Assembly (NCBI RefSeq): GCF_000346465.2
Contig: NC_034013.1
Coordinates: forward strand, 4,015,072-4,079,071
DNA length: 64,000 bases
Direction of reading: 5' to 3'
Source: Prunus persica
Taxonomy: Eukaryota; Streptophyta; Magnoliopsida; Rosales; Rosaceae
In this document: piece by piece, positions 1 to 10,098 of the stretch
How positions within the stretch are numbered: position 1 is the stretch's first letter
Layout: every line of letters begins with the position of its first letter
Position numbers and translations under genes: made by a program
The notes under the pieces: generated by a model
Databases searched by the model: none
Told to the model about the DNA's origin: nothing
The model's input: the letters and a program-made list of their open reading frames with translations, nothing else

Positions 1-534
1 ACAGTTTTATACGCAAGGTCTCTTTTGTTTTAGTTTATTTCACCCGAGCGTTGGGGGATCCAAACACGTTGTTTGTGCTGAGAAAAACTTACATACTACC
101 GGTTATATACACTTTAGTTTCTATATTATAAATTACGTGATTTTATGCTATAGAAACTTGTTAAAAATGTTTGTTGCACATTGATAAGTTAAGGGATCTA
201 ACTTGAGTTTATAAGAAATTGGGCTACTCTTCCCATTAGGCATTTTCTAACACATTTAGTTCTAAACTCAAATTTCCCCCCTTCAAGAAGTAACTATTTG
301 GGTTTTGCCCAGACTTAAACCGTTTTTTCCCCAACCCTGCATACTCAAATTTTAAGTCCGCAATTTTATTAAATAATTTAAGTCTAATTTTTCTTCATTT
401 AATCTTTTTAAATAACTTCATAATTTATTTTTTAAACAATTTGACCCAAAAAATTAAAATTCCATAAATATAATTTTATTTGAGAAATAGGTGGGCATTT
501 ATAGAGTTTAGAGTGAGTTTTGGGATTAGATAAT
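1..534. other. AT-rich intergenic DNA
   Basis: No convincing coding frame, RNA gene or complete element is visible. The stretch is AT-rich with short homopolymer runs. Its first 150 bases could belong to a degraded retrotransposon, but no terminal pair or primer site is visible. Confidence 0.5.
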
Positions 535-718
535 TTTTTTGAAGGACCTTTCTTATTGAGATGAGCGATAGTATACTAAACTCACACACACTACACGGAT
601 GGTAGGACTGTCCGTGAGGATCCCACCGGAGCGCCTTCTACTTCTAATAGGCCATGAACTACTCGAACCCAAGACCTTACCTAGGGAAGTAATTACTCCA
701 AACCACTACACTAACCCT
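535..718 (-). mobile_element. tRNA-derived SINE copy
   Basis: Read on the minus strand this carries a box A-like block (GTGTAGTGGTTTGG) and a box B-like block (GGGTTCGAGTA), spaced as in RNA polymerase III promoters of tRNA-derived SINEs. It ends in an A-rich tail. The head closely resembles the copy at 8115-8247. No clean target duplication was found, so this is probably an older copy. Confidence 0.5.
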
Positions 719-1085
719 AAACTTATGTGCAATAAGATAAGTTAAATTGAGTTGTTTGAAAATGGATTTCGTGCCTCTATGTTTAAAGGTTGTGCATTTA
801 CATGCATTTTGCAACATCTAGTCCATTCAAATAATCTAACGGTTTAAAACATGACATCATCAACATAAATGTTTAACATTATATAATAGTAGCCTCTCTG
901 CACGCGCTTCTGCGCCTGTGAGAGGCTTTTTTTGAAAAAAATTAAAATTTATTTAGAATTAAAAAAGATAATGGGTAGTTGTGTTCCATAAAAATAGGAT
1001 CCATTATCTGATTTTTCTTTTAATTTTAATTTTTTTAAATATGAAAAAGTATGAATTTACCATATTATCCTCATTTAATTAATAA

Positions 1086-1467
1086 CTAGCCTCTCCGCAC
1101 ACGTGTGAATTTACCATATTATCATCATTTAATTAATAATTTTAATTCTTAATGCTTGGATTAACTAAGGGCATTTTATGGTATTTTGAATGTTTCACCA
1201 TTCTCTGCCTTTTGCTTTACGAGTAATGCTACACTTACCACATTTGTATATCACATTCTCATACCACCTTATGTGGCAGATGAAGTGGACAACCACATCA
1301 ATTAAAAAGTGTCAATAAATCATAAAAGAAAAGAAAATGTTAAATTAATTTAATTGATGTGGTTGTCCACCTCATCTGCCATATAAGGTGGTATGAGAAT
1401 GTGGTATACAAAATGTGGTAAGAGTAGCATTATTCTTTGCGCTTTATATATATATATATATATATAT
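1086..1467 (-). mobile_element. Helitron-like element nested in the outer one
   Basis: This interrupts the outer element exactly between A (1085) and T (1468), the A/T target expected for Helitrons. Its 3' end on the minus strand is GGAGAGGCTAG followed by T, a canonical CTAG terminus. The hairpin is shortened by an internal deletion. The 5' end is blurred by a TA microsatellite at about 1445-1467. It contains the MITE at 1224-1432. Confidence 0.45.
1224..1432. mobile_element. MITE with very long terminal inverted repeats
   Basis: The left arm (TAATGCTACACTTACCAC...) and right arm (...GTGGTAAGAGTAGCATTA) are near-perfect reverse complements over roughly 80 bp each, with a short AT-rich centre. 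The flanks share an imperfect 9-11 bp duplication (TTTGCTTTA / TTTGCGCTTTA) that would suit a MULE-type insertion. No coding is present. It sits within the inner Helitron-like element. Confidence 0.75.
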
Positions 1468-1556
1468 TTCAATTCTTAATGTTTGCATTAACCAAAGGCA
1501 TTTTCTGGTATTTTGAATGTTTTACCATTCTCTGCCTTTTACTTTATATATATAGA

Positions 1557-2549
1557 TGTTTTAAATTAAAAACTGTTTAAAATTAACACTTGTTTAATTG
1601 TTAAAGTAAAAATAATAAATACTAAAAACCCATTGTTTTCCGGCAAAACGTGAAGCAAGGGGTAGGGGGCTGTGAGGTATCGGGTAGGAGGAAGTCAGTC
1701 AACAAAACATTTTACATATCATCACAGCCATTGATGTGGTGAAATTGCTTGAATTTTCCTTCATATCTATATATGCAAATGGGCTTGAGAAGCCATTAAT
1801 TGAACTCATGATTTTCCTCCAACTTTGTTTATGCAGAAGCATATCCTCCACAATATAATTTAGGTGAAAAATGGCACAATTTTGGAAGGCGTTGGGGTGG
1901 GAAGGGATGGAGTGAGATAGAGAGATGGCATTGAGATGGCATTTGATATGGCGGCTTAGGTGGTGTTGGGGTGGTTAAGGATGGTCATGGCGGGGATGGG
2001 GTGGGGCAGGGGAGTCCACTTCCTGGAATTTTTCACTCTGGATTTTTTTGATTTTTTAAATCTCATTTTTTTAATTTTAAATTCTATTTTCTATTTTTGA
2101 AGTTATTAAATTTTATTTTAAATTTTGTTAAAATTTATTAATATGTCATATCGTAAACCGTTAAATTATTCAAATAGACTAGATGTTACGAAATTACGAA
2201 TAAATGCATAACCTCTAAATATAGAGGCTTGGAATCTGTTCTAAGACCAGGACTGCAAGTTTGCAACCACCACCCTACTTATCATAGTCCCATAACTTCA
2301 TGCATGCATGCATTATGGTAACTTATGACCCAAATCAGCAAGAAAGTGAGCTGCAAAGTCAGCTTTACAAAATACACGACCAAAGCAGCATGCTCCTTAC
2401 TTGCTTACAACTTGAATTTTTTGTTTTGTAATCCAAAACAAAGCAGCATGCTAACTCTTTTTTTTTTTTTTTTTTTCTTTTCTTAGTGATTAAGCTCAAT
2501 TACCGTATAAAGTTATCATATCAATCTTTTTAGGATTATATTTTGAGAT
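1557..2549. other. Noncoding DNA, no feature resolved
   Basis: The stretch mixes AT-rich DNA with a G-rich block near 1890-2020 made of GGTGGGG-like degenerate repeats. No reading frame of interest, RNA gene or terminal repeat pair was found. A T17 homopolymer lies near 2459. Confidence 0.4.
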
Positions 2550-2895
2550 ATTTAGTGATATACCCATTTCTAGCACTAATATTATAAATAAACCCTACAC
2601 AATTGAATTCCTATAAACAAACCCAAAAAAAACCCAAAAAATGATAGCTGGCCTTATTGAATTTAATATTAATTATTAAATTACTTTGATGCCCTATTGA
2701 GTGCTTTGGGTATTTTTATGAGATTTTGGGGTTGGGCTTGTTTTAAGAAATTGATGGCAGTTTTGTAATTTATAAGAAGTTAAAAGCTTTTTTGTTATGT
2801 TGTAAATGGACTTTGGGTGTGTTTCTAAAGTCCATTTTATATAGGGTATTTTTATAATTTTGGCCCCCATATTGGGTATAATAGTGAATCTCCCT
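2550..2895 (+). repeat. Dispersed direct repeat, copy 1
   Basis: About 340 bp matched in the same orientation at 3768-4105. Shared landmarks are GATATTTAGT at the left, AATTATTAAATTACTTTGATG in the middle and TTTGGGTGTGTTTCTAAA towards the right. The two copies flank the RNase H-like remnant, so they could be two copies of one element or the ends of a larger one. No canonical TG...CA boundary is evident. Confidence 0.6.
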
Positions 2896-3049
2896 TATAT
2901 TTTCCGTAACTTGCTTTGGCTTACTTTTCAAATGTAACATAGTCATGTGAAATGAAATACAACAATTTTATTATTGAAAGCTAAAACGAATACATAGGGC
3001 TGGCCATAAAAAACCGAAGACATTGATTTTTTTTTTTAATTTGATCGAA

Positions 3050-3575
3050 AATAATTAAATTTCATTAACCAAAATCATTGGTTACAATAAGGTCATCAAG
3101 AATACAATTCATTAGCAACATAGGGTCTTCTTCTAGCCAATAATAAGGACCTTATTCATGTAAAGCAAAACGAGAAATAGCATAAATCACTTTGTTACAC
3201 TCCCTAGGACGAAATTGGACTTCCTTTAAAGAAAACCGCATGAGCAAGTCTCTCACATCATCCACAATGTTGCAGATAGTAGCCCAAACAGTCTCCCATG
3301 AATTAATCATCATAACAGTCTTAAAAGAGTCAGTTTCTATGAGGAAAGGGAAAAAAACCAGCAACTGCAGCAAATAAAACTCCTCTATAGATAAATTACA
3401 ATTTTGTAGCTAGAATGGAAACCCTACGAGGGCTTTGCATGGCTAGGGCACCCATAAAAACTCCAGAATCATTACGAACAACTGCACCTACACTACGCAA
3501 GCCTGTTGCATTGTCAGTAGCTCCATCAACATTGAGCTTATAGAAACCTTCAGGGGGACAACTCCAAATCTCATT
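3050..3575 (-). pseudogene. RNase H-like domain remnant (LINE ORF2 C-terminus or RVT_3-type protein)
   Basis: The minus strand translates to a domain start typical of plant RNase H-like proteins: YKLNVDGATDNATG, then GAVVRNDSGVFMGALA. The first catalytic Asp lies in NVDGA. A stop follows near 3400. Coding resumes in another frame with FFPFLIETDSFKTV (catalytic E-x-D region) and then VQFRPRECNKVIYAISRFAL, which corresponds to the usual C-terminal H-x-x-R-x-x-N-x-x-A region. The frame break and stop show it is dead. Such domains occur at the 3' end of L1-type LINEs and in stand-alone RVT_3 proteins; the remnant does not decide which. Confidence 0.65.
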
Positions 3576-3767
3576 CTAATTAACCCTACAAGCACGAACA
3601 ACGCCTCTATCAATATATTTCTTACTTATAATATTATGAAGCGAAAGCCCATAAATATATGAAGCCGAAGTATCAACCTAATATAAAGCCAACATTGCAA
3701 TCACCATTCTAATTTCTAAATTGCTGACATGAGCATCTACAATAGTCTTTTTAAAGGCTTTTAAATA

Positions 3768-4105
3768 ATAGATATTTAGTTATATACTAATTCTTAGCAC
3801 TAATGATATAGGTAAATCCTACACCATTTAATTTATATAAACAACCCAAAAAAAAAACTCAAAAAATGACAGATAACCCTATTGAATTTAATTTTAATTA
3901 TTAAATTACTTTGATGCTCTATTGAGTGTTTTGGTTTTATTTTTTTTAATGAGGTTTTGAGGTTGGACTTGTAATTTATAGGAAGTTCGAAGCCTCTTTG
4001 TTATGTTGTAAATGAGCTTTGGGTGTGTTTCTAAAATTACATTTCATGTATAATTTTTTTATTATATAATTTGGGCCTCTATATTAAATATAATAATGAA
4101 TCTTC
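3768..4105 (+). repeat. Dispersed direct repeat, copy 2
   Basis: Partner of 2550-2895 with scattered substitutions and small indels, including the shared AATTATTAAATTACTTTGATG core. Divergence by eye looks like 15-20 percent, implying an old duplication or two independent insertions. Confidence 0.6.
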
Positions 4106-5004
4106 ATTTGAATAATTGATTTGGTGAGTCACCTAGGCAAAAAAAAGTTTCGATAGAAGTTCAAGTCTATGACCACCTTCTCAGTCTACAAATTTTTGGT
4201 CACCACTTTCTAACTCTTCAACTTAGCTTTCTATATTAAAAAAATTAAACATATTGTTATGGGAGAAGATAGAGAACTATGAAGAGTTCTTTGGAAGGCA
4301 AACTTTTTAAAGTAATTAACGAACTTTATTCTTCAAATTTCCACATAAATCAATAAAATACAATTTTGAAAAATGAAATTTGTTTCTTCTCTTGATGCTA
4401 CATTCAACATTCATATAAATAACAAACTAATAATCAGATTATATTAAAAGTTAATGTGTGTGATAAAGAATAATAATAAATGGTGATAACCAATAATAAA
4501 ATATCAAGTAGAAAAAAATAATGAAATTAATATAGGTCGTTTGATTCGGGTTTTTTTTTTAAATAAACCAAACCAAACCACACCACTCAAATAAATCTAA
4601 TTTGACCTATTTATAAAGTTAGCAAATAAATTAAGAAAAAAGTTAAAATGAAGACATTCACCAAATAATATGAAAGAATACTTGTATAAAATTAGATATT
4701 TTATTCTTTTATATTATTTGGTGAAATTGGGCCCAAGCCCAATTGTTCTTTTATTTATTTTTATAGAAATTTTGAGATTACATTCATAATGTTGGGATTA
4801 AAATTTTGATATAAATAAATAAATATATATATTTTACTTTAACGTTTGCTTCCAATTTATTATAACTTATAATTATAGTTTTCTTAGAGATTCTTTTATT
4901 TTTATATAACCAGTGTGAAATTATTATTATGTAAACGTGTTGTCATTTGTCTTTATTGAATTTTTTCATGCGTTTGACAGCAAAATAATAATAACAATAG
5001 TAAT
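4106..5004. other. AT-rich intergenic DNA with a small hairpin
   Basis: There is no gene. A short inverted repeat at about 4655-4724 pairs TTCACCAAATAATAT with ATATTATTTGGTGAA around an AT-rich loop. The remainder is AT-rich and featureless. Confidence 0.4.
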
Positions 5005-5087
5005 GTAAAGGACTCACTAGTGTAGTAGTTTGGGGCAATTGTTTTCCCAAGAAAGGTCCTGGATTTTAGTCCTATCTTGTGTGTGAG
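5005..5087 (+). mobile_element. tRNA-derived SINE head, truncated
   Basis: Plus-strand copy of the same SINE family as 8115-8247. CACTAGTGTAGTAGTTTGG matches its box A region, and AAGGTCCTGGATTTTAGTC corresponds to the box B region with the TTCGAA core degraded. It ends where a hAT-like terminus begins (5088), so the 3' tail is missing. Confidence 0.4.
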
Positions 5088-7030
5088 CAGTGGTGGAGCC
5101 AGGATTTCACATTAGAGGGGCCCCTTCACAAAATTTTAAAAAGTAATCCAAATAGGAGAGTTCAAGCGCTAACCGATTAATAAGTTAATGCGATACTAAC
5201 TACTCGGTTTAGCCCGCATCATAATATCATTTCATATTGGTTAATAATTTATCGATTCATTACAATCATAATTGTCTTGAATTTCATATTTTAACATTGT
5301 TGAATATTAATCTCATCGTCTACACTATTAAAGGTTCAAAAGTTAATAATTTATATTCCAACAGAGAGAAGAAGTACAAAAAAAGTTCATAAATCCCAAT
5401 ATTACGGTACCCTACTTAGACATATAAAAAAGGAGGGAAAAAAATTCACAAAGCTTAAGTTAAACAAAAGCGGAAAAGAAAGAGAAAAAAGAATTAGGAG
5501 TTTTTAGTGCAAATATCATAACTCTAACCTAGAAGTTTTAAGGGAAAGTAGAAGAGTGATTAGTAACTTTTATGGTTAATTTGTAGACAAAAATAACATA
5601 ATATTTTATTTATTTTAGAGTAAATATCCCAAAAATAATCTAATATATTATAATATTATATATCATATATAAGGAAACTTTTTTGAACCATTGGATGTTA
5701 CATCCAACGGTGGGTGACCACAGTCTCTTGGACCCCTGTGGTCCAAGAGATCGGGGATGTCTGTATATATAAAGCAAAAGGCAAAGAATGGTAAAACATT
5801 CAAAATATCAGAAAATGTTCTTGGTTAATACAAACATTAATAATTGAAATTATTAATTAAATGAGAATAATATGGTAAATTAGCACATTTTCATATTAAA
5901 AATTAAAATTAAAAGAAAACTTAAATAATAAATACTATTTTTATGAAACACAACAACCATTATCTTTTTTTATAGTCGTGCAAGTTTACTTAAGATTTAT
6001 AAACAACATTATCCTAGTAGAAGCGCTCTTGCCAACAAGTGATCCAATATTTTGAGAAACGTAAATAGAGATTATTATAAATTAAATTAAGAGAAAATGA
6101 CTAAGTTGATCCTTCTATCTTGGGTATTTTTCCGCTAGGTCCCATAACTAGAGAGGTGGCATAAGGGCGGATATACACTTGAGTTAGTGGGCTTCAGATT
6201 TTTGTGTGTGTGTAGTTTTAGTTGTTTAAGCTAAATATAGGTAAAGTAAATAATAGTCTAGCCCTTTATTTAAAATAAGCTAAGCTCTTTATGTAGAAAT
6301 AAGCCCACTCTGGAAGCATATAGGAAATAGTAAACATGCAATCCATAACCTATATAAATTTGATTAGAAGCAAACATCAGAATTTTTCTTCTAGCCACCC
6401 AAAACATCATATTTGAACCTTCAGAGCCTAGAATAAATAGCTCTCTCCCTCTGAAAAATTGTACCAACCTATTTTAAGTGGGTTCGCCAATCTTGATAAG
6501 TTTTTCTTTTTATTTATTTATTCAATTTCCAATTTGAATTGTTGTTGTTAAGTTTTTATGATTTAGGGTTTATGTGAAAATTTTTGGGGATTGTTATATA
6601 TGTTTTATTTTTGCAACTTAAATTATTAATTAGTATATATGATTTTTGGTGTCTAGTATTTCTTGTTAGGATATCATGTCACATGATTATAATAGACCAA
6701 CAAAGAGAGGAAAAACTATTCTTCAAAAAAAGGGGTAACGATAACAAGGATATACATACACCTTCTGCATATAATGTTGATACTTCAATTCCTGAGAAAC
6801 TTTCTCAACTCGGATCTCAAGTAGTTGAACAATGTGTTTGATTTGATATTTGTTTATATTTGGTATTTCTTTGTGTGATATTTGCTCGTAATGTGACCTT
6901 CTTTGATTTATAAAATTTATTCACATTTTTGTTTCAAGAGGAAAAATAAAAAAAGGCTTATAATATATCTCCTGTAAAAATAAAAATAAAAAATAGCTTA
7001 GTCCTATAAAAATTCCTGGATTCGCCATTG
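5088..7030 (+). mobile_element. Possible hAT-type element, decayed
   Basis: The left end CAGTGGTGGAGCCAGGATTT and the reverse complement of the right end, CAATGGCGAATCCAGGAATT, form an imperfect inverted repeat of the CAGTGGCGGA-type seen on some plant hAT elements. A short frame at 6677-6841 includes KLFFKKRG, reminiscent of the N-terminus of MYM-type zinc-finger hAT transposases, but nothing more of a transposase survives. No convincing 8-bp target duplication was found. A Helitron-like piece (5760-5990) sits inside. Confidence 0.3.
5760..5990 (+). mobile_element. Helitron-like element, 5' part
   Basis: Begins TCTGTATATATAAAGCAAAA and matches, in opposite orientation, the body of the element at 888-1556 (AAAACATTCAAAATA, TTAATTAAATGAGAATAATA). 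The 3' hairpin is absent, so the copy is truncated near 5985. Confidence 0.45.
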
Positions 7031-7071
7031 GTAGCACATCAAACCAAAAACCAAGATCCTCCTAACTAAGA

Positions 7072-7200
7072 CCATAACATGCAATACGATCGACAACTCC
7101 ATTAGCAGTCCGAGAAACATGGTGAACAGAATAAGACGACACTGAGTTGAAAAGACGACGAATATCCTTCACTAAACCCCCTTTTGCAGCAAAACAAACA
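7072..7200 (-). pseudogene. RNase H-like C-terminal fragment
   Basis: Minus-strand translation reads GLVKDIRRLFNSVSSYSVHH, then VSRTANGVVDRIACYGLS and a stop. This matches the C-terminal part of plant RNase H-like domains, where H-x-x-R-x-x-N-x-x-A-D is conserved. It may belong to the same decayed element type as 3050-3575, but no continuous frame links them. Confidence 0.55.
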
Positions 7201-8100
7201 TCGTACTTACTTCTAGTTGTAGATTAAGTAAACTAAAAATCTCTAATTATCAAAATTGAAACTATATATAGGTCTTCAAGTGAAAAATCAAGCAAATTCT
7301 AAGGACCCGAAATGTAAGTTGGACCTATTTTAATGTTTTAATGTACATTGTACGAAGTTGTGTACATCATCGTTGTCGTGTACGCTATACACGGCTGCTA
7401 TAGAACGAGGCGGATGAAATGAAAGTAGGCGTGACAAATGTGACGACAATTATTAGAGGCATGAACGAATCTGCCGTCCACAAATAATCGAAATACAATA
7501 AAATAAAATAGTAAGAGCAAGACACGATTGGCTTGTTTAAGGCTGAACAAAAGCAAACCCTACAGCTTTCCCCACTTGCTTAAATTGTTTTCACGTTTAT
7601 TTCCTGCGACTTTTTTGTCCTCCTCCTCATGGGACCCTGAAAAACTGACATCCCATTATGTGCATGAACATTTCTATTTTTATTTTTATTTTTAAATTGG
7701 TGAAAGCGATTTTGGTCATAGAGCATTAAAAATCTTTACATGGATTGGAGATTGTAAAGGTTCAATATCTTTAATGTACCGAAAAGAAAGTCGACATAGT
7801 AGAAAATAATAATAACTGATTATAAATAAAATTAGAAATTACGATGTCAAGTGTTGAAAAAAAAGATAGCGATTTTTATGCTCTAAGTTTAGTATGTGTA
7901 CGTAGAAAAATGACAAAATATTTAGTTTGGAGTGCAAAGGTTAAGCTGATAGTGCCAAAATCGTTACCCGAAAAATCACTTTGGCTTGGTCATATTCATA
8001 CTAGTCTGCTAACACAAAGAATGAGAATTCTTACTTGAATTTTCTTTGGCTCATTGATGGCTTGACTATTCCCTTGAATTTTCTTTTACCCCAAAAATGA
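7201..8100. other. Intergenic DNA, no feature resolved
   Basis: No supported gene. A 64-codon frame at 7844-8038 lacks any recognisable motif and is treated as chance. Confidence 0.4.
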
Positions 8101-8114
8101 AATATGAAGTAATT

Positions 8115-8247
8115 ATTCTTATTATTATTATTATTATTATTATTTTGAGGTTATTTCCTATTGAAAGGGGCGATAGACTAAGATTCGAACCCAGGACTTT
8201 GCCTGAGGGAGTAAAATTCCAAATCACTACACTAATGGGTCATTTGC
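8115..8247 (-). mobile_element. Intact tRNA-derived SINE with 14-bp target duplication
   Basis: Flanked by perfect 14-bp direct repeats AATATGAAGTAATT (8101-8114 and 8248-8261). Read on the minus strand, the body begins near CCCATTAGTGTAGTGATTTG (box A region). It then carries CCTGGGTTCGAATCTTAG (box B) and ends in an (AAT)n tail, seen as ATT repeats at 8115-8143 on the plus strand. Target duplication, split pol III promoter and simple-repeat tail together define a SINE mobilised by a LINE. It encodes no protein. Confidence 0.85.
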
Positions 8248-8261
8248 AATATGAAGTAATT

Positions 8262-10021
8262 TTTATAGAGGAAGAAGGAGGGGTTTTTCTGAAAAGGGTG
8301 GTGGTGGTGACTCTGGATTGAAGGAAGGGGTGTGGCTGGAGATGGTGCTTAAGGGTATGGGCCGAGGAAGGGGTGCAACTGGGGATGGTTGCTAGATAGG
8401 GGTCGGATTCCTCATGGACTGGTAGCTTTCAAAGAAGATGATAGGGGCATCGTCATCGTGGTTGGTGATGTCGCTCGATAGGGTCTTGAAGATGTGTTGG
8501 GTTGAAGCTGAAACGAGGTTATTGTTTTGTCTCTTTAATTGTGTTTCTTCCTTCTCATTATTTGGTGTTTCAAATTTTTAATTAAGATTTTTAATCTTAT
8601 CTCTTAATTTTGAATGTAATTTTTAACTTTATCGTAACAACGAAATCATATCATCACTAGCCACCAGGTTCATATGTCACATCATCTTTTGATGATCATT
8701 TTTAACAATAAATTATCACTATTTCGTAAACGTGCCGACACTAAAATATTCAAATTGAAAAACACGATTTAACCATGCTATTTGATGAAAGATTCAATGT
8801 ACTAAGCTGAAATTAACCTTGTAATATATTACTTCTTTTTTCACTTTCCTCTTTCTGCTGAATATTGAAAGATATACAAGACCAGCCTTGGTGGAAAACC
8901 ATGTCCTCATTCATGGACCCTCATAGAAATCATTATCTTTTCGTAAAGTGTGGTGCAAGCGATAGTGACAACATCCACATTCGCACCATGTGATTATCTA
9001 ACGAATCTATTTTTCTAACAGGAGTGAGTGAAATCAGTTGGTCAAATTAGTGTGTTGATTTTTTGCATTTTAGTTCGATTCTGCGTTCTGTACGTTAGAC
9101 TAAAATATCACTTTATAAAAAATAAAAATAAAACCCACCAAGTGAAGAAGCAAAGCTACGCACCTGAGGGTTCTTTTTTCCTCTTTTGTTTGGTTCAACC
9201 TGAGGGTCACCTTCTGGAAGCAGGACAAGCTTTTGTTTACAACTATTAGCTTCTGTACTTTGTGATTTTTGTTTTGCAATTGATTCTTGCTCAATAAAAT
9301 ATTTGTATTATTAAAAAAAATGCAAAAAGAAAAGAAAAAGAAAAAGATTCCTGAACAAAAAAAAACAAAACAATCTCTTAGCAGAAGAAACAAAAAGGGG
9401 ATAAAATAATAATGGATTCAAAAATTAGACGACAAAAGAACAAACAAATTTGAGAGATTAAAACAGATTAGCTTGTATTGCAATGGGAAGAGAACGACGT
9501 CGTAGTGGACTCTCAGTGGACCCCGTTGAAAATGTTGGCGTTCGTGACGATAAGGTTCATGGGTTTTAACGAAAAAAAAAAACAAAGGATAAGATAAGTA
9601 TTTTTTTTTTTTTAAAGATGGGGAGGATTTTTCACATGGGAAGGAGGAATGTTACACGTGCCTAACAAAACAAAAATAAAAAAGAAAAAAAAGAAAAAAA
9701 AGAAGGGAAACGTGCTTTTACGACACGCATCAAGCAAAACGTGTTTTTAAATATTTAAACCGTGTATTATTATACGCGAGCAAATTGTAATAAATTAATG
9801 ATTATCTGGTGTGGGAATTTTGAAAACGAGGGAAAGGACGAATGGGGGGCGACCAGATCAAGGGCCAGGATTCGATCTGTGAAGCCAACGCGTCCCCACC
9901 CTTTTTGTCTTTTATGTTTTATATTCCGTCGTTGAGTCGTTGAGTCGTTGTCCGCTACTCGATTCAAAGTAATTAACCTGAGAGGAAAACAGGAGCTTCA
10001 GATGGATTGCCGATTAGTTCG
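8262..10021. other. Intergenic DNA
   Basis: GGTGG-rich degenerate sequence at about 8275-8500 is followed by AT-rich DNA and A-rich runs (9310-9420, 9660-9710). The segment 9480-9960 is less AT-rich and contains two ACGACGTCGT-like motifs. It could be a promoter-proximal region, but no supported gene is attached. Confidence 0.35.
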
Positions 10022-10098
10022 ATGGCGTGCGCCGAGGATTTGGATTTTCACTGCTGCTGCCGAGAGGCGGCTACTTCGTGGAAGCTAACTGTAGAAAG
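10022..10098 (+). other. Possible isolated first exon, unrecognised
   Basis: An ATG at 10022 opens a 25-codon frame (MACAEDLDFHCCCREAATSW...) ending at AAAG followed by GTGATG, a plausible splice donor. The composition is unlike its AT-rich surroundings. No downstream exon was found, and no family is recognised. It could be a decayed gene remnant or chance. Confidence 0.15.

Larger units (their letters stand above)
888..1556 (-). mobile_element. Helitron-like non-autonomous element (outer of a nest)
   Basis: On the minus strand it begins TCTATATATATAAAG directly after an A (1557). It ends with a GC-rich hairpin (GCCTCTC...GAGAGGC, 891-926) close to GGCTACT. TC at the 5' end and a hairpin just before the 3' end are Helitron hallmarks. 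The body is split: 888-1085 continues at 1468-1556, with another element between. A related copy lies in the opposite orientation at 5760-5990. The family call is by structure only; no Rep/helicase coding is present. The 3' terminal CTAC departs from the usual CTRR. Confidence 0.5.
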
